A stretch of DNA of 64,000 nucleotides from the NCBI RefSeq assembly GCF_037861325.1, contig NZ_JAFELW010000002.1, one strand, 5' to 3'. Source of the DNA: Riemerella anatipestifer_F. GTDB lineage: Bacteria; Bacteroidota; Bacteroidia; Flavobacteriales; Weeksellaceae. The position numbers and the translations under genes were made by a program. Positions 8,047 to 18,164 of the stretch are shown here, one piece after another (position 1 is the first letter of the stretch; the number at the start of each line of letters is the position of its first letter). The notes under the pieces were generated by a model. The model was given only the letters and a program-made list of their open reading frames with translations. It was not told where the DNA came from and did not search any database.

Positions 8047-8532
8047 TTAAATATTTTTCTTAAAATCTACCATTTTTAGAGCTGTAACAGCAGCCTCTAC
8101 ACCTTTGTTACCCAAACTCCCTCCACTTCGTGCTATAGATTGTTCTTTGGTATCATCTGTAAGCACACAGAATATTGTTGGGGTGTCTGTTTGTGTATTA
8201 CATGCTGTAATGCCTTGTGTAACGCCTTGGCAAACATAATCAAAATGAGGCGTTTCTCCTCTGATAACACACCCTATTGCTATAACAGCATCAAAGTAGC
8301 GTTGTTTAGCACAAAGTCTCATGGCAGCATAGCTAAGTTCAAAAGCACCTGGTACATAGTAAATTTTTATTTTGTCTTTCTTCACACCTTCTTTGAGTAG
8401 TGTTTCTATAGCTGCATCTCGAAGATTGAAAGTTACAAAATCGTTCCACTCAGAGACAACAATGCCGATGTTGAACTCATCGGCATTTTTAATATCGAGT
8501 GGCTTATAATCAGAAAGATTAATAGTTGCCAT
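8047..8532 (-). CDS. ribH: 6,7-dimethyl-8-ribityllumazine synthase
   Basis: A 161-residue enzyme that condenses 5-amino-6-ribitylamino-uracil with dihydroxybutanone phosphate, the penultimate step of riboflavin synthesis. Diagnostic segments are GIVVSEWNDF, VPGAFELSYAA, AVIAIGCVIRGETPHFDYVC (catalytic His within the last) and GVLT-like FCVLTDDTKEQ. It lies 29 bp downstream of the TPR gene, an arrangement I recall from other flavobacteria. Confidence 0.96.
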   Translation of the reverse strand: MATINLSDYKPLDIKNADEFNIGIVVSEWNDFVTFNLRDAAIETLLKEGVKKDKIKIYYVPGAFELSYAAMRLCAKQRYFDAVIAIGCVIRGETPHFDYVCQGVTQGITACNTQTDTPTIFCVLTDDTKEQSIARSGGSLGNKGVEAAVTALKMVDFKKNI

Positions 8533-8561
8533 ATTTTTTATTTTAGAGTTATGATGTAAAT

Positions 8562-9275
8562 TTAGTAATATTTTACCATTTCTATATAAGCATCTGAAGC
8601 ACCACCATCATAGTCTTGATATTTCTCATCAATGGCTTCAAAATATTTTTTAGCATCAGCATTTTTCTTTAGAGAAATTGCCACCAACCCTGCTTTTCTT
8701 GTGAAGTAATAAGATGTGAATGGGTCATCAGATGTAGATGATGCTTTATCATACTGTGCCATAGCATCATCAGCTTTATTAAGGTTAGACAGACAATCTC
8801 CCATAGCACCGTATTTTAGTGCCATCAATATTTTATTATCTGACTTGAATGCATCTAACAAATCGTAAGCTTCTTGATATTTCCCTTCTTTAAATTTAAG
8901 AAGACCTGCATTATATGCTGAAAGTTTTCCTGCCTTAGTACCTGAAAACTCTTGGTATGTTCCTAGAAAACCTGGGTTAGCCGCAGATTTACCGCCTAAT
9001 GCAAGCTCATTATTCCCCTCCGATAGGTTTTTCTGTGCTGCTAAATATCCTTTTGTAGCCTCCTCATTTTTAGGAGCTACTATAAATTGTTGATAAGCAA
9101 AATATCCCAATATAGACACTAACACCAAAGCAAATACACCAACCAAGTATTTAGAATACTTCTCCAAAAATTTTTCAGATTTTAGTGCAGTTTGATCTAG
9201 CTCCTGAAATATCTCCACAGTTTCTTTTCCTTCTTTTATCTGCTCTTCACTTAATTTATTGTATTTTCCTGACAT
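8562..9275 (-). CDS. Membrane-anchored tetratricopeptide repeat protein
   Basis: A 237-residue protein with a cytoplasmic N-terminal stretch, one transmembrane helix at about 44-66, and a periplasmic region with TPR-like helices (for example KFKEGKYQEAYDLLDAFK and MAQYDKASSTSDDPFTSYYF). The layout resembles YfgM-type proteins, which work with periplasmic chaperones and translocons, but the specific role is unknown. It has a promoter directly upstream and is followed by ribH. Confidence 0.78.
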   Translation of the reverse strand: MSGKYNKLSEEQIKEGKETVEIFQELDQTALKSEKFLEKYSKYLVGVFALVLVSILGYFAYQQFIVAPKNEEATKGYLAAQKNLSEGNNELALGGKSAANPGFLGTYQEFSGTKAGKLSAYNAGLLKFKEGKYQEAYDLLDAFKSDNKILMALKYGAMGDCLSNLNKADDAMAQYDKASSTSDDPFTSYYFTRKAGLVAISLKKNADAKKYFEAIDEKYQDYDGGASDAYIEMVKYY

Positions 9276-9294
9276 TTTGATTATTATTTAGTCC

Positions 9295-9328
9295 GCAAAT
9301 TTAGTTTTTTCTTTTCTGATACACAAAA
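9295..9328 (-). promoter_or_regulatory. Housekeeping promoter of the TPR-ribH operon
   Basis: Read leftward, TTTTG (9324-9328), 20 bases, then TAAATTTGC (9295-9303). The -7 box is an exact TAnnTTTG match; the spacer is one base longer than usual. It is 20 bp from the start codon at 9275. Confidence 0.6.
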
Positions 9329-9341
9329 CTTAATCTGTGCT

Positions 9342-9878
9342 TTAGTATTCTAATAACTGATAAATTTCTGAATTGAATTTCTTTAATTTTGCCTCTCCTC
9401 CAAGAGCTTTAAGCCCAATTAAGAAACTAAATTGTACTGCTTTTGCCCCTTGTTTCTCCACTAGTTTTGCTGCAGCTTCAGTAGTTCCACCTGTTGCTAA
9501 AAGGTCATCGTGAATTAGAACTCTATCACCAGCTTTTAACTGTCCCTCTTTCATTTCTATCTCTGATGAGCCGTACTCTAAATCGTATTTTTGAGAAATA
9601 AAAGGTGGAGGAAGCTTACCCTTCTTACGAATTAAAACAAAAGGAACTCCTAGCTTTACCGCCACAGCTATCCCAAAAAGGAAGCCCCTGCTCTCTATAC
9701 CACAAACTACATCTACCTTACCTTTACTGAACTCTACCAAATCATCTATGACTTCTTCATAAAGTTCTGGATTAAGAAAAATAGGTGTGATATCCTTAAA
9801 CTGTATCCCTTCTTTAGGGAAGTTTGGAATATTATCAATGGTTTGTTCTAATTTTTTAATGAGTTCTTGAGTTGCCAT
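9342..9878 (-). CDS. apt: Adenine phosphoribosyltransferase
   Basis: A 178-residue purine-salvage enzyme converting adenine plus PRPP to AMP. It shows IPNFPKEGIQFKDITPIF, CGIESRGFLFG, the IRKKGKLPPP hood motif, and the PRPP loop VLIHDDLLATGGT. I chose MATQELIKK (ATG at 9878); an ATG two codons upstream (9884) would overlap the preceding gene's stop. It is tightly coupled to the upstream lipoprotein gene. Confidence 0.95.
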   Translation of the reverse strand: MATQELIKKLEQTIDNIPNFPKEGIQFKDITPIFLNPELYEEVIDDLVEFSKGKVDVVCGIESRGFLFGIAVAVKLGVPFVLIRKKGKLPPPFISQKYDLEYGSSEIEMKEGQLKAGDRVLIHDDLLATGGTTEAAAKLVEKQGAKAVQFSFLIGLKALGGEAKLKKFNSEIYQLLEY

Positions 9879-9883
9879 TAGCA

Positions 9884-11056
9884 CTATTGTTTTTGTGTAG
9901 AATTAATTTTATAGTTTGTAATTTTCCAACTATTTCCGTCTGATTTAAGCGTATAGGTAACCTCCAATGCCGAAGTATTGCCATTATTATCCGTTACATT
10001 ATAACTTGCATTTACTGTTGCAGAATTATCGGAACTAGACTGAGTTGAAATATTTTTTACAGTAATATTTTTTACAGAACCAAAACCAGATGTTGGATTA
10101 GAAAACTGGTCGTAAGAACCCCACTTTGGATTTGAAGAAATCTCATAAGCGGCTTTTAAATTATTACTTCCTAAGTTGTTTAAAAATTTACTTACCGTAG
10201 CCTTAGGGTCAGTTTTAGCTTTAGGAGCGTTTTCTTTTGGTTGAGCTGTTGTTACATCTTGTTCTTTTATTTCCCCATCTAAACTTTCCGCAGGAGTTGT
10301 TTCCTCTACAACTATAGGTTGTTTTAATACTTTAGAATTTATAGACATTCCTCTTCTTGTCATTTGTAAAAACTTCTGTGCCGTTCTCACAGTTACCTTA
10401 ATATCTATTACTCCTTCTGTTACTTTTTCTTGAGGGATAGATGCTAGATTTACATAAAATCCTTTAAAATTATTATCCGTCATCAGTCTTTTAGAAGTTA
10501 ACAGCTTTAAATCATTACTGTAAACCTCCAATGTTGTCTCTAATCCTGCATTAGAAAAGTCCACCAAATTCCCCCTTGTATCTATCAATCTCGGAACAAC
10601 TTGCAAAGCTTTAGCACCTAGCACACTATCAACAGAAATAGGGTTTATCTGTAAACTAATAGACGAAGCCTTAACATCATTAGGGTCTATGGTCGTAGGC
10701 TCTTGACTTTGGAAGATATTCATATTTCCTAAAGATGGTGGCGAGGTACTAGACCATTCTAACTCATTTTTAGCCGCTACCTCATTAGCCATTGCCAAAA
10801 TTTCAGGCACCTTCTTACCATCAAGTAATTTTGACAGTGCATTTAATTCTTGTATATCGCCATCTTCTTCTACTCCAAATGTCTTAAGAATGTATAGAGC
10901 CTCATTAAACTTGACTTGTTCAAGCGTAGTTAAAGACGAAGACATATCATTGATACTCGACTGAAATGCTCTTATATTACTACCATCTACTTGATCTTTT
11001 TTACAACCTATAAAGAGGAGCAAGAAAAGTATTGGTAGTAGTTTTAATCTATTCAT
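9884..11056 (-). CDS. Lipoprotein, possibly DUF6694-like N terminus
   Basis: A 390-residue lipoprotein with lipobox LLFIGC, Cys18 being the lipidation site, followed by KKDQVDGS. The N-terminal helical region (FQSSINDMSSSLTTLEQVKFNEAL) resembles small lipoprotein domains annotated DUF6694. A Pro/Glu/Thr-rich linker (about 245-280) leads to a C-terminal domain (about 285-390) resembling DUF4878/SnoaL-like folds. Function unknown. It sits between the act operon terminator and apt. Confidence 0.65.
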   Translation of the reverse strand: MNRLKLLPILFLLLFIGCKKDQVDGSNIRAFQSSINDMSSSLTTLEQVKFNEALYILKTFGVEEDGDIQELNALSKLLDGKKVPEILAMANEVAAKNELEWSSTSPPSLGNMNIFQSQEPTTIDPNDVKASSISLQINPISVDSVLGAKALQVVPRLIDTRGNLVDFSNAGLETTLEVYSNDLKLLTSKRLMTDNNFKGFYVNLASIPQEKVTEGVIDIKVTVRTAQKFLQMTRRGMSINSKVLKQPIVVEETTPAESLDGEIKEQDVTTAQPKENAPKAKTDPKATVSKFLNNLGSNNLKAAYEISSNPKWGSYDQFSNPTSGFGSVKNITVKNISTQSSSDNSATVNASYNVTDNNGNTSALEVTYTLKSDGNSWKITNYKINSTQKQ

Positions 11057-11087
11057 TATTTAATATTTATATCTTCACAAAAATAAT

Positions 11088-11115
11088 AAAATCCCGACAA
11101 ATACATCGGGATTTT
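11088..11115 (-). terminator. Terminator of the act operon
   Basis: AAAATCCCGA (11088-11097) pairs with TCGGGATTTT (11106-11115), followed leftward by an AT-rich tail. It lies 27 bp past the actF stop codon and closes the six-gene operon. Confidence 0.8.
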
Positions 11116-11141
11116 AATTTTATTTTATAGTCCTTTCCTAA

Positions 11142-12473
11142 TTAGAAAGGATATTCATAAATTTCAGATTCATGTAAGTATGGGTTTCCTTTAGGAATAA
11201 GCTTCATTTTAGAAAGTTGTGTCATAGTTACGAATACGAATAAACCTACTACAAACAAAACAGAACCTAAAACTAGCAATAGAACTGTAAAGTTATTCCA
11301 GTGAGGACCTACTGTTCCTGGCATTACCATATTGAAGTAATCTACAATGTGCCCAATAATTACAATCACTGCCATAGTAGTTACCACTTTATAGTTTCTC
11401 TTAATACTACTACTTACCATTACTAATAGAGGTATTAAGAAGTTAAGGATCAACATCGGTAGGAAAGTTGGCGCATAGTACTCAAATCTTCCAAAGAAAT
11501 AGTTTACTTCTTCAGGTACATTTGCATACCAATAAAGCATAAACTGTGCAAACCAAGTATAAGTCCATAGCATACTCGTAGCGAAAAGATACTTACCTAA
11601 ATCATGCAAATGATTATCATTGAACTGTGGTAAGAAACCATTTTTCTTAAGATAAACACTTACAAGGATAATAGCCGCTATAGCACTTGTTAAACAACTC
11701 ACCATAGAATACCAAATATACATAGTAGAGTACCAGTGAGGGTCTATAGACATCAACCAATCCCATGCCCATAGTGCAGAAGCAAATCCAAAGAAAGCAA
11801 TATAACCTACACTCCATCTATAAAGCATTTGGTAATCTCTTAAAGATTTAGTTTCATCTACTTTCTTAGACATAGATCTAAGTTTCCAAGCGAAGAAAGA
11901 AGCTCCTAGTACATATGCAATATTTCTTACAACATAGAAAGGAATATTTAAAAACTTCTTCTTTTCGTATAAAATAACATCAAAATGAGGGCTGTTTGGA
12001 TCTGTAAGTTCAGGATCCATCCAATGGAAAAGATGCCCATTATGAGTTACATTTAAAATCATTATAACGATAAGAATCGCTCCACCGTAAGGAATGTAAG
12101 CTCCAATAGCCTCCATTACTCTAGTAATGATAATAGACCACCCTGCATGAGCCGCATGCTGAACTGAGTAGAAAAACATTACACAGCAACTAAGTCCGAA
12201 GAAGAAAACCGCCACAGAGTGAATAGCTGCTAAAGGCTGATTGTGCACTTGCATTTTTGCGTGTTCCAAATGAGCTGCATGATCCTGAGGACCTACAAGT
12301 TCACTAGAATGAGTAGGATTATGGTGTCCTGAAGCATGTACTGCTTCCATCATATGCTCTATTTTAGCATCATCTATTCCATGATTCATAAAATACCCCG
12401 CACCGAAAAGCACCAATCCCAAAATGATGAATACGATAGAATATAATCTTAATTTTGGTGAAAAACTATACAT
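11142..12473 (-). CDS. actF: Alternative complex III subunit ActF (quinol-binding membrane protein)
   Basis: A 443-residue polytopic NrfD-like protein with about ten transmembrane helices. After the first helix comes a His-rich loop (HASGHHNPTHSS). ActF is the second quinone-type membrane subunit of alternative complex III, which oxidises menaquinol and passes electrons to cytochrome c or an oxidase. It is the last gene of actABCDEF. In many Bacteroidota cytochrome oxidase genes follow directly; here a terminator and an unrelated lipoprotein follow, so the partner oxidase must be encoded elsewhere. Confidence 0.9.
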   Translation of the reverse strand: MYSFSPKLRLYSIVFIILGLVLFGAGYFMNHGIDDAKIEHMMEAVHASGHHNPTHSSELVGPQDHAAHLEHAKMQVHNQPLAAIHSVAVFFFGLSCCVMFFYSVQHAAHAGWSIIITRVMEAIGAYIPYGGAILIVIMILNVTHNGHLFHWMDPELTDPNSPHFDVILYEKKKFLNIPFYVVRNIAYVLGASFFAWKLRSMSKKVDETKSLRDYQMLYRWSVGYIAFFGFASALWAWDWLMSIDPHWYSTMYIWYSMVSCLTSAIAAIILVSVYLKKNGFLPQFNDNHLHDLGKYLFATSMLWTYTWFAQFMLYWYANVPEEVNYFFGRFEYYAPTFLPMLILNFLIPLLVMVSSSIKRNYKVVTTMAVIVIIGHIVDYFNMVMPGTVGPHWNNFTVLLLVLGSVLFVVGLFVFVTMTQLSKMKLIPKGNPYLHESEIYEYPF

Positions 12474-12487
12474 TTTCTTTAGTTTTA

Positions 12488-13165
12488 TTATTTAGTATTG
12501 TTTTTTGTTTGATCTGTAGATGCTGCTGCTGGTGCAGGCAACGCTGCTCCTTTAAATGCATCCATTACATACATAGAAACTCTCCATCTATCACCTGGCT
12601 TTAGCTGCCCTGCATAAGATCCCATAGCATTTCTACCATAAGTTAATACATAGTGAACAGATCCTACTGTAATTTGTCTATCCGCATACTTAGGCACTCC
12701 CAAGTAAGCTCCAGACTGAACTATTGGTCCTTGTCCATCTCCAGCTGTACCATGACAAGCAGCACAAGTTATTTCATATAAATGCTTTCCTCTTGCTAAA
12801 TCTTTAGCTTTATTTGCTGGATTTAGTGGAGATTCCACTATTGCTTTTGATGCATCATACCCTGCATTATACTCATCTGCTGTCATTGTAGCACCAGGAG
12901 TGCTTTCTGCTAAACCTTCTGGATTCTGAGATACAGTTCCCTCTACTGTTGTTAAAGCCGTAGCACCATTATTCTTAACAAAAGCAGGAATTTCATTCTC
13001 ATGCTTAGAATAAGGATCTGCTGCTTTCATTAGCGGATCATAGGCCACTGGAAAATACATATCTGGGAAATACACCAATGGTGGATTTTCTTTAGGTCCG
13101 CAAGAATTCAAAACTATTGCTAACACACCAAAGATACCTGATAATTTAAAAATATTTTTCTTCAT
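12488..13165 (-). CDS. actE: Alternative complex III subunit ActE (monohaem cytochrome c lipoprotein)
   Basis: A 225-residue lipoprotein with lipobox VLNSC (Cys22) and a single haem c motif CAACH at 134-138, followed by GTAGDGQG. The distal Met ligand is probably in NAMGSY. It is a periplasm-facing electron carrier of the complex. The start chosen is the ATG at 13165, just after the actD stop; an ATG three codons upstream would overlap actD. Confidence 0.92.
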   Translation of the reverse strand: MKKNIFKLSGIFGVLAIVLNSCGPKENPPLVYFPDMYFPVAYDPLMKAADPYSKHENEIPAFVKNNGATALTTVEGTVSQNPEGLAESTPGATMTADEYNAGYDASKAIVESPLNPANKAKDLARGKHLYEITCAACHGTAGDGQGPIVQSGAYLGVPKYADRQITVGSVHYVLTYGRNAMGSYAGQLKPGDRWRVSMYVMDAFKGAALPAPAAASTDQTKNNTK

Positions 13166-13166
13166 T

Positions 13167-13688
13167 TTAAGCATCTTTTACAGTTATTTCTTCTACTCCT
13201 GTGTCTATAAGAAGTTGTTTAATAGTCTCTACATCAGAAGACACAAACTCCATCATAAACTTATCATCTGTAGTTCTTGGATCTGGGTTTTGTGGCTTAG
13301 CTCCTGGGTACATCTTATTTCTGAATAAGAAAGTAAGGGACATCAAGTGAGCCGAACAAAATACCATTAACTCAAACATTGGTACCACAAAAGCTGGCAT
13401 GTTATGAGCCCAGTCAAAAGCTGGCTTACCACCTATGTTTTGAGGCCAATCATGGTTCATAGTATACCATGTTGTAAGAGCTCCTATCATTACACCATAA
13501 ACTGCGTAGATGAATGCGGCATCTGAAATTCTAGTTTTCTTTAAACCTAGTGCCTTATCTAAACCGTGTACTGGAAAAGGGGTATAAACCTCCTCTATTT
13601 CAATACCTCTTTCTCTGAAAGCCTTTACGCCGTGCATTAAATCATCATCATCGCCGTAAAGTCCATATATTCTTTTAGTGGTGCTCAT
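13167..13688 (-). CDS. actD: Alternative complex III subunit ActD (DUF3341)
   Basis: A 173-residue protein beginning MSTTKRIYGLYGDDDDLMHG, with two transmembrane helices at about 55-75 and 95-120. It is the small membrane subunit of alternative complex III and carries no cofactor motif. I chose the ATG at 13688, which overlaps the actC 3' end by 14 bp and matches the family N terminus. The frame is open nine codons further upstream. Confidence 0.92.
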   Translation of the reverse strand: MSTTKRIYGLYGDDDDLMHGVKAFRERGIEIEEVYTPFPVHGLDKALGLKKTRISDAAFIYAVYGVMIGALTTWYTMNHDWPQNIGGKPAFDWAHNMPAFVVPMFELMVFCSAHLMSLTFLFRNKMYPGAKPQNPDPRTTDDKFMMEFVSSDVETIKQLLIDTGVEEITVKDA

Positions 13689-15072
13689 CTCCTTCTTTTG
13701 CTTTATAAGTTTCACCTGAAATTTTCAAAATACTCTTCAATTCAGCCTGTGCAATTACAGGGAATGTTCTAGCGTATAATAAGAACAATACAGAGAAGAA
13801 CCCGATAGTTCCTAAGTAAACGCCCACATCAATAATGGTTGGCTTAAACATTGTCCAAGAACCAGGTAGATAGTCTCTAGAAAGGTTAATAACAATGATA
13901 TCAAAACGCTCAAACCACATACCTATGTTAATTACTAATGCAATAATGAATGTTGCAAAAATATTAGTTCTTACTCTCTTGAACCAGAATAATGCAGGAA
14001 TCACTAAGTTACATATAATTAGTGCCCAGAACGCCCACCAATAAGGTCCCGTAGCTGCTCCTGGTGTTAAGTATGCAAAGTCTTCATAACGACTTCCAGA
14101 ATACCAAGCGATGAAATACTCTGCTGCATAAGCCACAGTTACCATACCACCTGTTACGATGATAACGATGTTCATTATCTCAATATGATACATTGTGATA
14201 TATTCCTCTAAGTGGCATACTTTTCTAGCTACTAATAATAGAGTTTGTACCATTGCAAACCCTGAGAAGATAGCTCCCGCTACGAAGTAAGGAGGATAAA
14301 TAGTAGAGTGCCAACCTTTAATTACCGAAGTAGCAAAGTCAAAAGATACCGTAGTGTGTACCGAGAATACCAAAGGTGTTGCCAAACCTGCTAACACAAG
14401 TGATAGTTCTTCAAATCTTTGCCAGTGCTTAGCTTTACCACCCCAACCAAAAGCTAATATTGTATATATTTTCTTAGTAAATGGTGTTTTAGCTCTATCT
14501 CTAATCATTGCAAAGTCAGGAATAAGTCCCATAAACCAGAATACTACTGATACAGAGAAATAGGTAGAGATAGCAAATACGTCCCAAAGTAGAGGAGAGT
14601 TAAAGTTTGTCCAAAGAGAACCGAACTGGTTAGGTATTGGGAATACCCAATAACCAACCCAAACTCTACCCATATGTATTACTGGGAAAATAGCTGCCTG
14701 AACTACCGCGAAGATAGTCATCGCTTCAGCGGAACGGTTCACAGACATTCTCCATCTTTGTCTAAATAGTAAGAGTACAGCTGATATAAGTGTACCTGCG
14801 TGCCCGATACCTACCCACCATACGAAGTTGGTAATATCCCAACCCCAGTTGATAGTTCTGTTGAGTCCCCAAGCACCGATACCAGTACCAATGGTATAAG
14901 CTATACAGCCAAACCCATAAATGAATAACACTAAGGCTGCGTATAAAGACGCCCACCATAACTTACCTGCTCTTTCTTCTATAGGCTTTACGATATCTTC
15001 TGTAATATCGTGATAAGTCTTATGCCCTATAATTAAAGGTTCCCTAATTGGAGCTTCGTAATGTCCTGACAT
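13675..15072 (-). CDS. actC: Alternative complex III subunit ActC (NrfD-like quinol-binding protein)
   Basis: A 465-residue polytopic membrane protein of the NrfD/PsrC family with about ten helices. HIEIMNIVIIVTGGMVTVAYAAEYFIAWYSG and the WVGIGHAGTLISAVLL region are typical of ActC quinol-site helices. It takes electrons from menaquinol and delivers them to the ActB iron-sulfur clusters. It lies 17 bp downstream of actB and overlaps actD by 14 bp, so the two are probably translationally coupled. Confidence 0.94.
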   Translation of the reverse strand: MSGHYEAPIREPLIIGHKTYHDITEDIVKPIEERAGKLWWASLYAALVLFIYGFGCIAYTIGTGIGAWGLNRTINWGWDITNFVWWVGIGHAGTLISAVLLLFRQRWRMSVNRSAEAMTIFAVVQAAIFPVIHMGRVWVGYWVFPIPNQFGSLWTNFNSPLLWDVFAISTYFSVSVVFWFMGLIPDFAMIRDRAKTPFTKKIYTILAFGWGGKAKHWQRFEELSLVLAGLATPLVFSVHTTVSFDFATSVIKGWHSTIYPPYFVAGAIFSGFAMVQTLLLVARKVCHLEEYITMYHIEIMNIVIIVTGGMVTVAYAAEYFIAWYSGSRYEDFAYLTPGAATGPYWWAFWALIICNLVIPALFWFKRVRTNIFATFIIALVINIGMWFERFDIIVINLSRDYLPGSWTMFKPTIIDVGVYLGTIGFFSVLFLLYARTFPVIAQAELKSILKISGETYKAKEGDEHH

Positions 15073-15089
15073 TTTTTACCTATTTATAA

Positions 15090-18000
15090 TTAAATTTTAT
15101 TTTCTTCTTCTTTTCTATTTCTAACTTTAGTATGATAGAATACATTCGGTTTAGTTCCTATCTCCTCTAGTAGGAAGTATCTTCTTTCATCTTTGAATAA
15201 CTCTCTTACTTTAGAAGACTTATCATTCATATCACCGAAAGTCATAGCTCCTGTAGAACAAGCCTTAGAACAAGCTGTCTGGAACTCTCCATCTTGTACT
15301 TTTCTACCATCTTTCTTAGCTTCTAGAATTGTACTTTGTGTCATTTGGATACACATAGAACACTTCTCCATAACCCCTCTAGTTCTTACTACAACATCTG
15401 GATTAAGTACCATTCTTCCTAAGTCATTATTCATATTGAAATCAAACTTATCGTTCAAGTTGTAAGTAAACCAGTTGAATCTTCTTACTTTGTACGGACA
15501 GTTGTTTGCACAATATCTAGTACCAATACACCTGTTGTAAGCCATTTGGTTTTGTCCTTGCTTACCGTGAGAAGTCGCAGCTACTGGACAAACCGTTTCA
15601 CAAGGTGCATGGTTACAATGCTGGCACATCACTGGTTGGAAAATCACATCTGGACTTTCATTTGGCTGGATAAGAATATCATAAAGGTTAGGAACATCTA
15701 GACCTCTGTCTATACCTTCTTTAACCTCAATTTTCTCTTTTGCAGAGTAGTAACGGTCTATTCTCAACCAGTACATATCTCTAGACATCCTTACCTCTTC
15801 TTTACCTACTACTGGCGTATTGTTTTCTGCTTGACATGCAATTACACAAGCTCCACAACCAGTACAAGCATTTAAGTCTACTGATAAATTAAAGTGTGGA
15901 CCATCTGTATCATCATAAGCATCCCAAAGCGTAATTTTACCTGCTGGTAAAGCACCATTGATAGTGTGGTATTCCAAAGGTTTATTCCAACCTTTAAGGT
16001 GATCATCAAAAGGAACATTAAGGAATGTATCTAAAGAAACTTCTCTAGCAATTTCATAACGACCCATTAAGGTATTTTGAAGCTGCATTCCAGCAAATTC
16101 GTGCTCACCAGAAACTTTCTCTATTTTAACATTAGAAACCGCTAAGTTATATCCGTCAAATAAAGGATAAGCATTAACACCTGTCTCAGCTACTTTTCCT
16201 GAGTCTTTTTTACCGTATCCTAAAGCCAACCCAACAGAACCATCTGCTTGTCCTGGTTGAATGAATACAGGTACATTTTCTATAGTAACTCCATTAACGG
16301 TAACATTAACTTTAGAACCATCTAACTGCATTCTTCCGTTAAGCTCGTTTTCTAACCCTAGTCTTTCCGCGTCTTTAGGAGATACCGTTAAATAGTTATC
16401 CCACGATAATCTAGAAATAGGGTCTGGTAACTCTTGTAGCCAAGGGTTATTGGCTTGAGTACCGTCTCCCATAGAAGTTTTTGTATAAAGCACCAATTCT
16501 AAATCACTTGATTTGAATTGTGATAGCTCTGCTACTGCTCCACCTGCATTACCTCCTGCATACGATAAAGTACTACCTGCAGCAACACTATTAAATGCAT
16601 TATATAAACCTTTATTGAATGAAGTTTCTCCTAAAATAGTAGAGGCATTAGCCTTAAGATAAGCATAGTAGTTATTAGCAGGATGATTTTTACCATTAGT
16701 CCAAACTAATAAAGACTCTTCTATCTGTCTTGATTTATAAATTTTCTGAATTGTAGGCTGCATTAAAGAGTATGCTCCTGTCTCAGGCATTATATCTCCC
16801 CAAGACTCTAGCCAATTAGCAACAGGAATAGCTGCTTTAGCTACTTGATACATCTCATCTTTCTTCTGTGTTACAGCTACATGATAAGGTACTTTCTTAA
16901 TAGCTTCCTTAAGCTTAGCACCTGTTTTGTGAGAATAGATAGGGTTAACATTATTAGAAATAAGTACTCCTACCTGACCAGAGTTAAGCCAAGTTATAAA
17001 CTCGTTAAATCTCTGAGCGTTATATTCTTTTAGATAATTAGCGTTTCCTGTAAACGCTACAGAAGCTAATTTCTGATTAATTAAATGAGCTAAAACATAA
17101 GCAGCTTTAGAACCATCTGCAAATACAACAGCTTTGCTTCCTTTTGCCTTAAGTTCTGTAACAATCTTAGCAGCTACTTGGTTAGAAGTAGAACCATTAA
17201 GTCCGTTGTAAACCTCTACCAATGTCTTATAAACTTCGCTAGGTTTCATTCTCAACCTAGTATCCGCGTTAGCTCCAGTAAGAGACATATTAGACTCTAC
17301 CTGAATATGACGAAGCATATTAGCGCCTGGTTTTCTAGCAACTGCATAAGAAGTCTCTAAAGACCCTGCATTATAATCTCCTAAGAAATCTGCTTGGAAA
17401 GATACTACCAATTCGGTCTGAGACAAATCATAAACAGGTAACGCTCTTTGTCCGAAAACCTCTTCTGCTGCATCTAAAGCTGCTGCGTAAGGTATAGCAT
17501 CATATGTTACTAATTCTGCATTAGGATATTTTGCTTTGAAATCGCCAAATAACTTCTTAAAAGTAGGACTCGCAAAAGAGTGAGATAATAAAACAATTTT
17601 CTTGTTTGAAGCCTTAGCTTCCTCCAATCCTTTGATAACAAAATCATCTACTTTATCAAAAGTTTCATCTTTACCATCTAGCTTCGGCTGTTTTAATTTA
17701 TCATTATCATACAGTGATAACAATCCTGCCTGAACTCTAGCGTTAGTTTTACCCAAAGAACCTGCTACTGGATTCGGTTCTATTTTGATAGGTCTTCCTT
17801 CTCTTGTTTTTACCAAAACACTTGCAAAATCATATCCATCAAAGAATGAAGACGCAAAGTAGTTAGGCACCCCCGGAATAATATTATGAGGTTTTACAAC
17901 ATAAGGAATTGTTTTAATTACCGGAGACTCACACGCAGCTAAAGTAACCGCAGCAGTAGAGAATCCTAATAGCTTAAGAAAGTCTCTTCTACTCGTTCCG

Positions 18001-18140
18001 GAATTATTCATCTTATCATCATTGCCCAAAAACTCATCTACTGGAATTTCGTTCTGAAACTCCTTTTGAGCCAACTTATTATTAAGCGTTGGGTCTTTTA
18101 ATTCGTGAATACTTCTGAATTGTATTTTATTTGAAGCCAT
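15090..18140 (-). CDS. actB: Alternative complex III subunit ActB (Fe-S/molybdopterin-like fusion)
   Basis: A 1016-residue extracytoplasmic electron-transfer subunit. A Tat signal is present (SRRDFLKLLGF, twin Arg at 51-52), followed by a lipobox-like TLAAC (Cys70). Residues about 75-700 resemble the molybdopterin-oxidoreductase fold but without cofactor ligands, as is usual in ActB. The C-terminal part binds four clusters: Cys759/762/765/769, Cys839/842/847/851, Cys871/877/881, and Cys927/930/957/961. One of these is the expected 3Fe-4S type. It lies between actA and actC. Confidence 0.95.
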   Translation of the reverse strand: MASNKIQFRSIHELKDPTLNNKLAQKEFQNEIPVDEFLGNDDKMNNSGTSRRDFLKLLGFSTAAVTLAACESPVIKTIPYVVKPHNIIPGVPNYFASSFFDGYDFASVLVKTREGRPIKIEPNPVAGSLGKTNARVQAGLLSLYDNDKLKQPKLDGKDETFDKVDDFVIKGLEEAKASNKKIVLLSHSFASPTFKKLFGDFKAKYPNAELVTYDAIPYAAALDAAEEVFGQRALPVYDLSQTELVVSFQADFLGDYNAGSLETSYAVARKPGANMLRHIQVESNMSLTGANADTRLRMKPSEVYKTLVEVYNGLNGSTSNQVAAKIVTELKAKGSKAVVFADGSKAAYVLAHLINQKLASVAFTGNANYLKEYNAQRFNEFITWLNSGQVGVLISNNVNPIYSHKTGAKLKEAIKKVPYHVAVTQKKDEMYQVAKAAIPVANWLESWGDIMPETGAYSLMQPTIQKIYKSRQIEESLLVWTNGKNHPANNYYAYLKANASTILGETSFNKGLYNAFNSVAAGSTLSYAGGNAGGAVAELSQFKSSDLELVLYTKTSMGDGTQANNPWLQELPDPISRLSWDNYLTVSPKDAERLGLENELNGRMQLDGSKVNVTVNGVTIENVPVFIQPGQADGSVGLALGYGKKDSGKVAETGVNAYPLFDGYNLAVSNVKIEKVSGEHEFAGMQLQNTLMGRYEIAREVSLDTFLNVPFDDHLKGWNKPLEYHTINGALPAGKITLWDAYDDTDGPHFNLSVDLNACTGCGACVIACQAENNTPVVGKEEVRMSRDMYWLRIDRYYSAKEKIEVKEGIDRGLDVPNLYDILIQPNESPDVIFQPVMCQHCNHAPCETVCPVAATSHGKQGQNQMAYNRCIGTRYCANNCPYKVRRFNWFTYNLNDKFDFNMNNDLGRMVLNPDVVVRTRGVMEKCSMCIQMTQSTILEAKKDGRKVQDGEFQTACSKACSTGAMTFGDMNDKSSKVRELFKDERRYFLLEEIGTKPNVFYHTKVRNRKEEENKI

Positions 18141-18164
18141 TTTGATACTTCTAGTTTTCTGTTA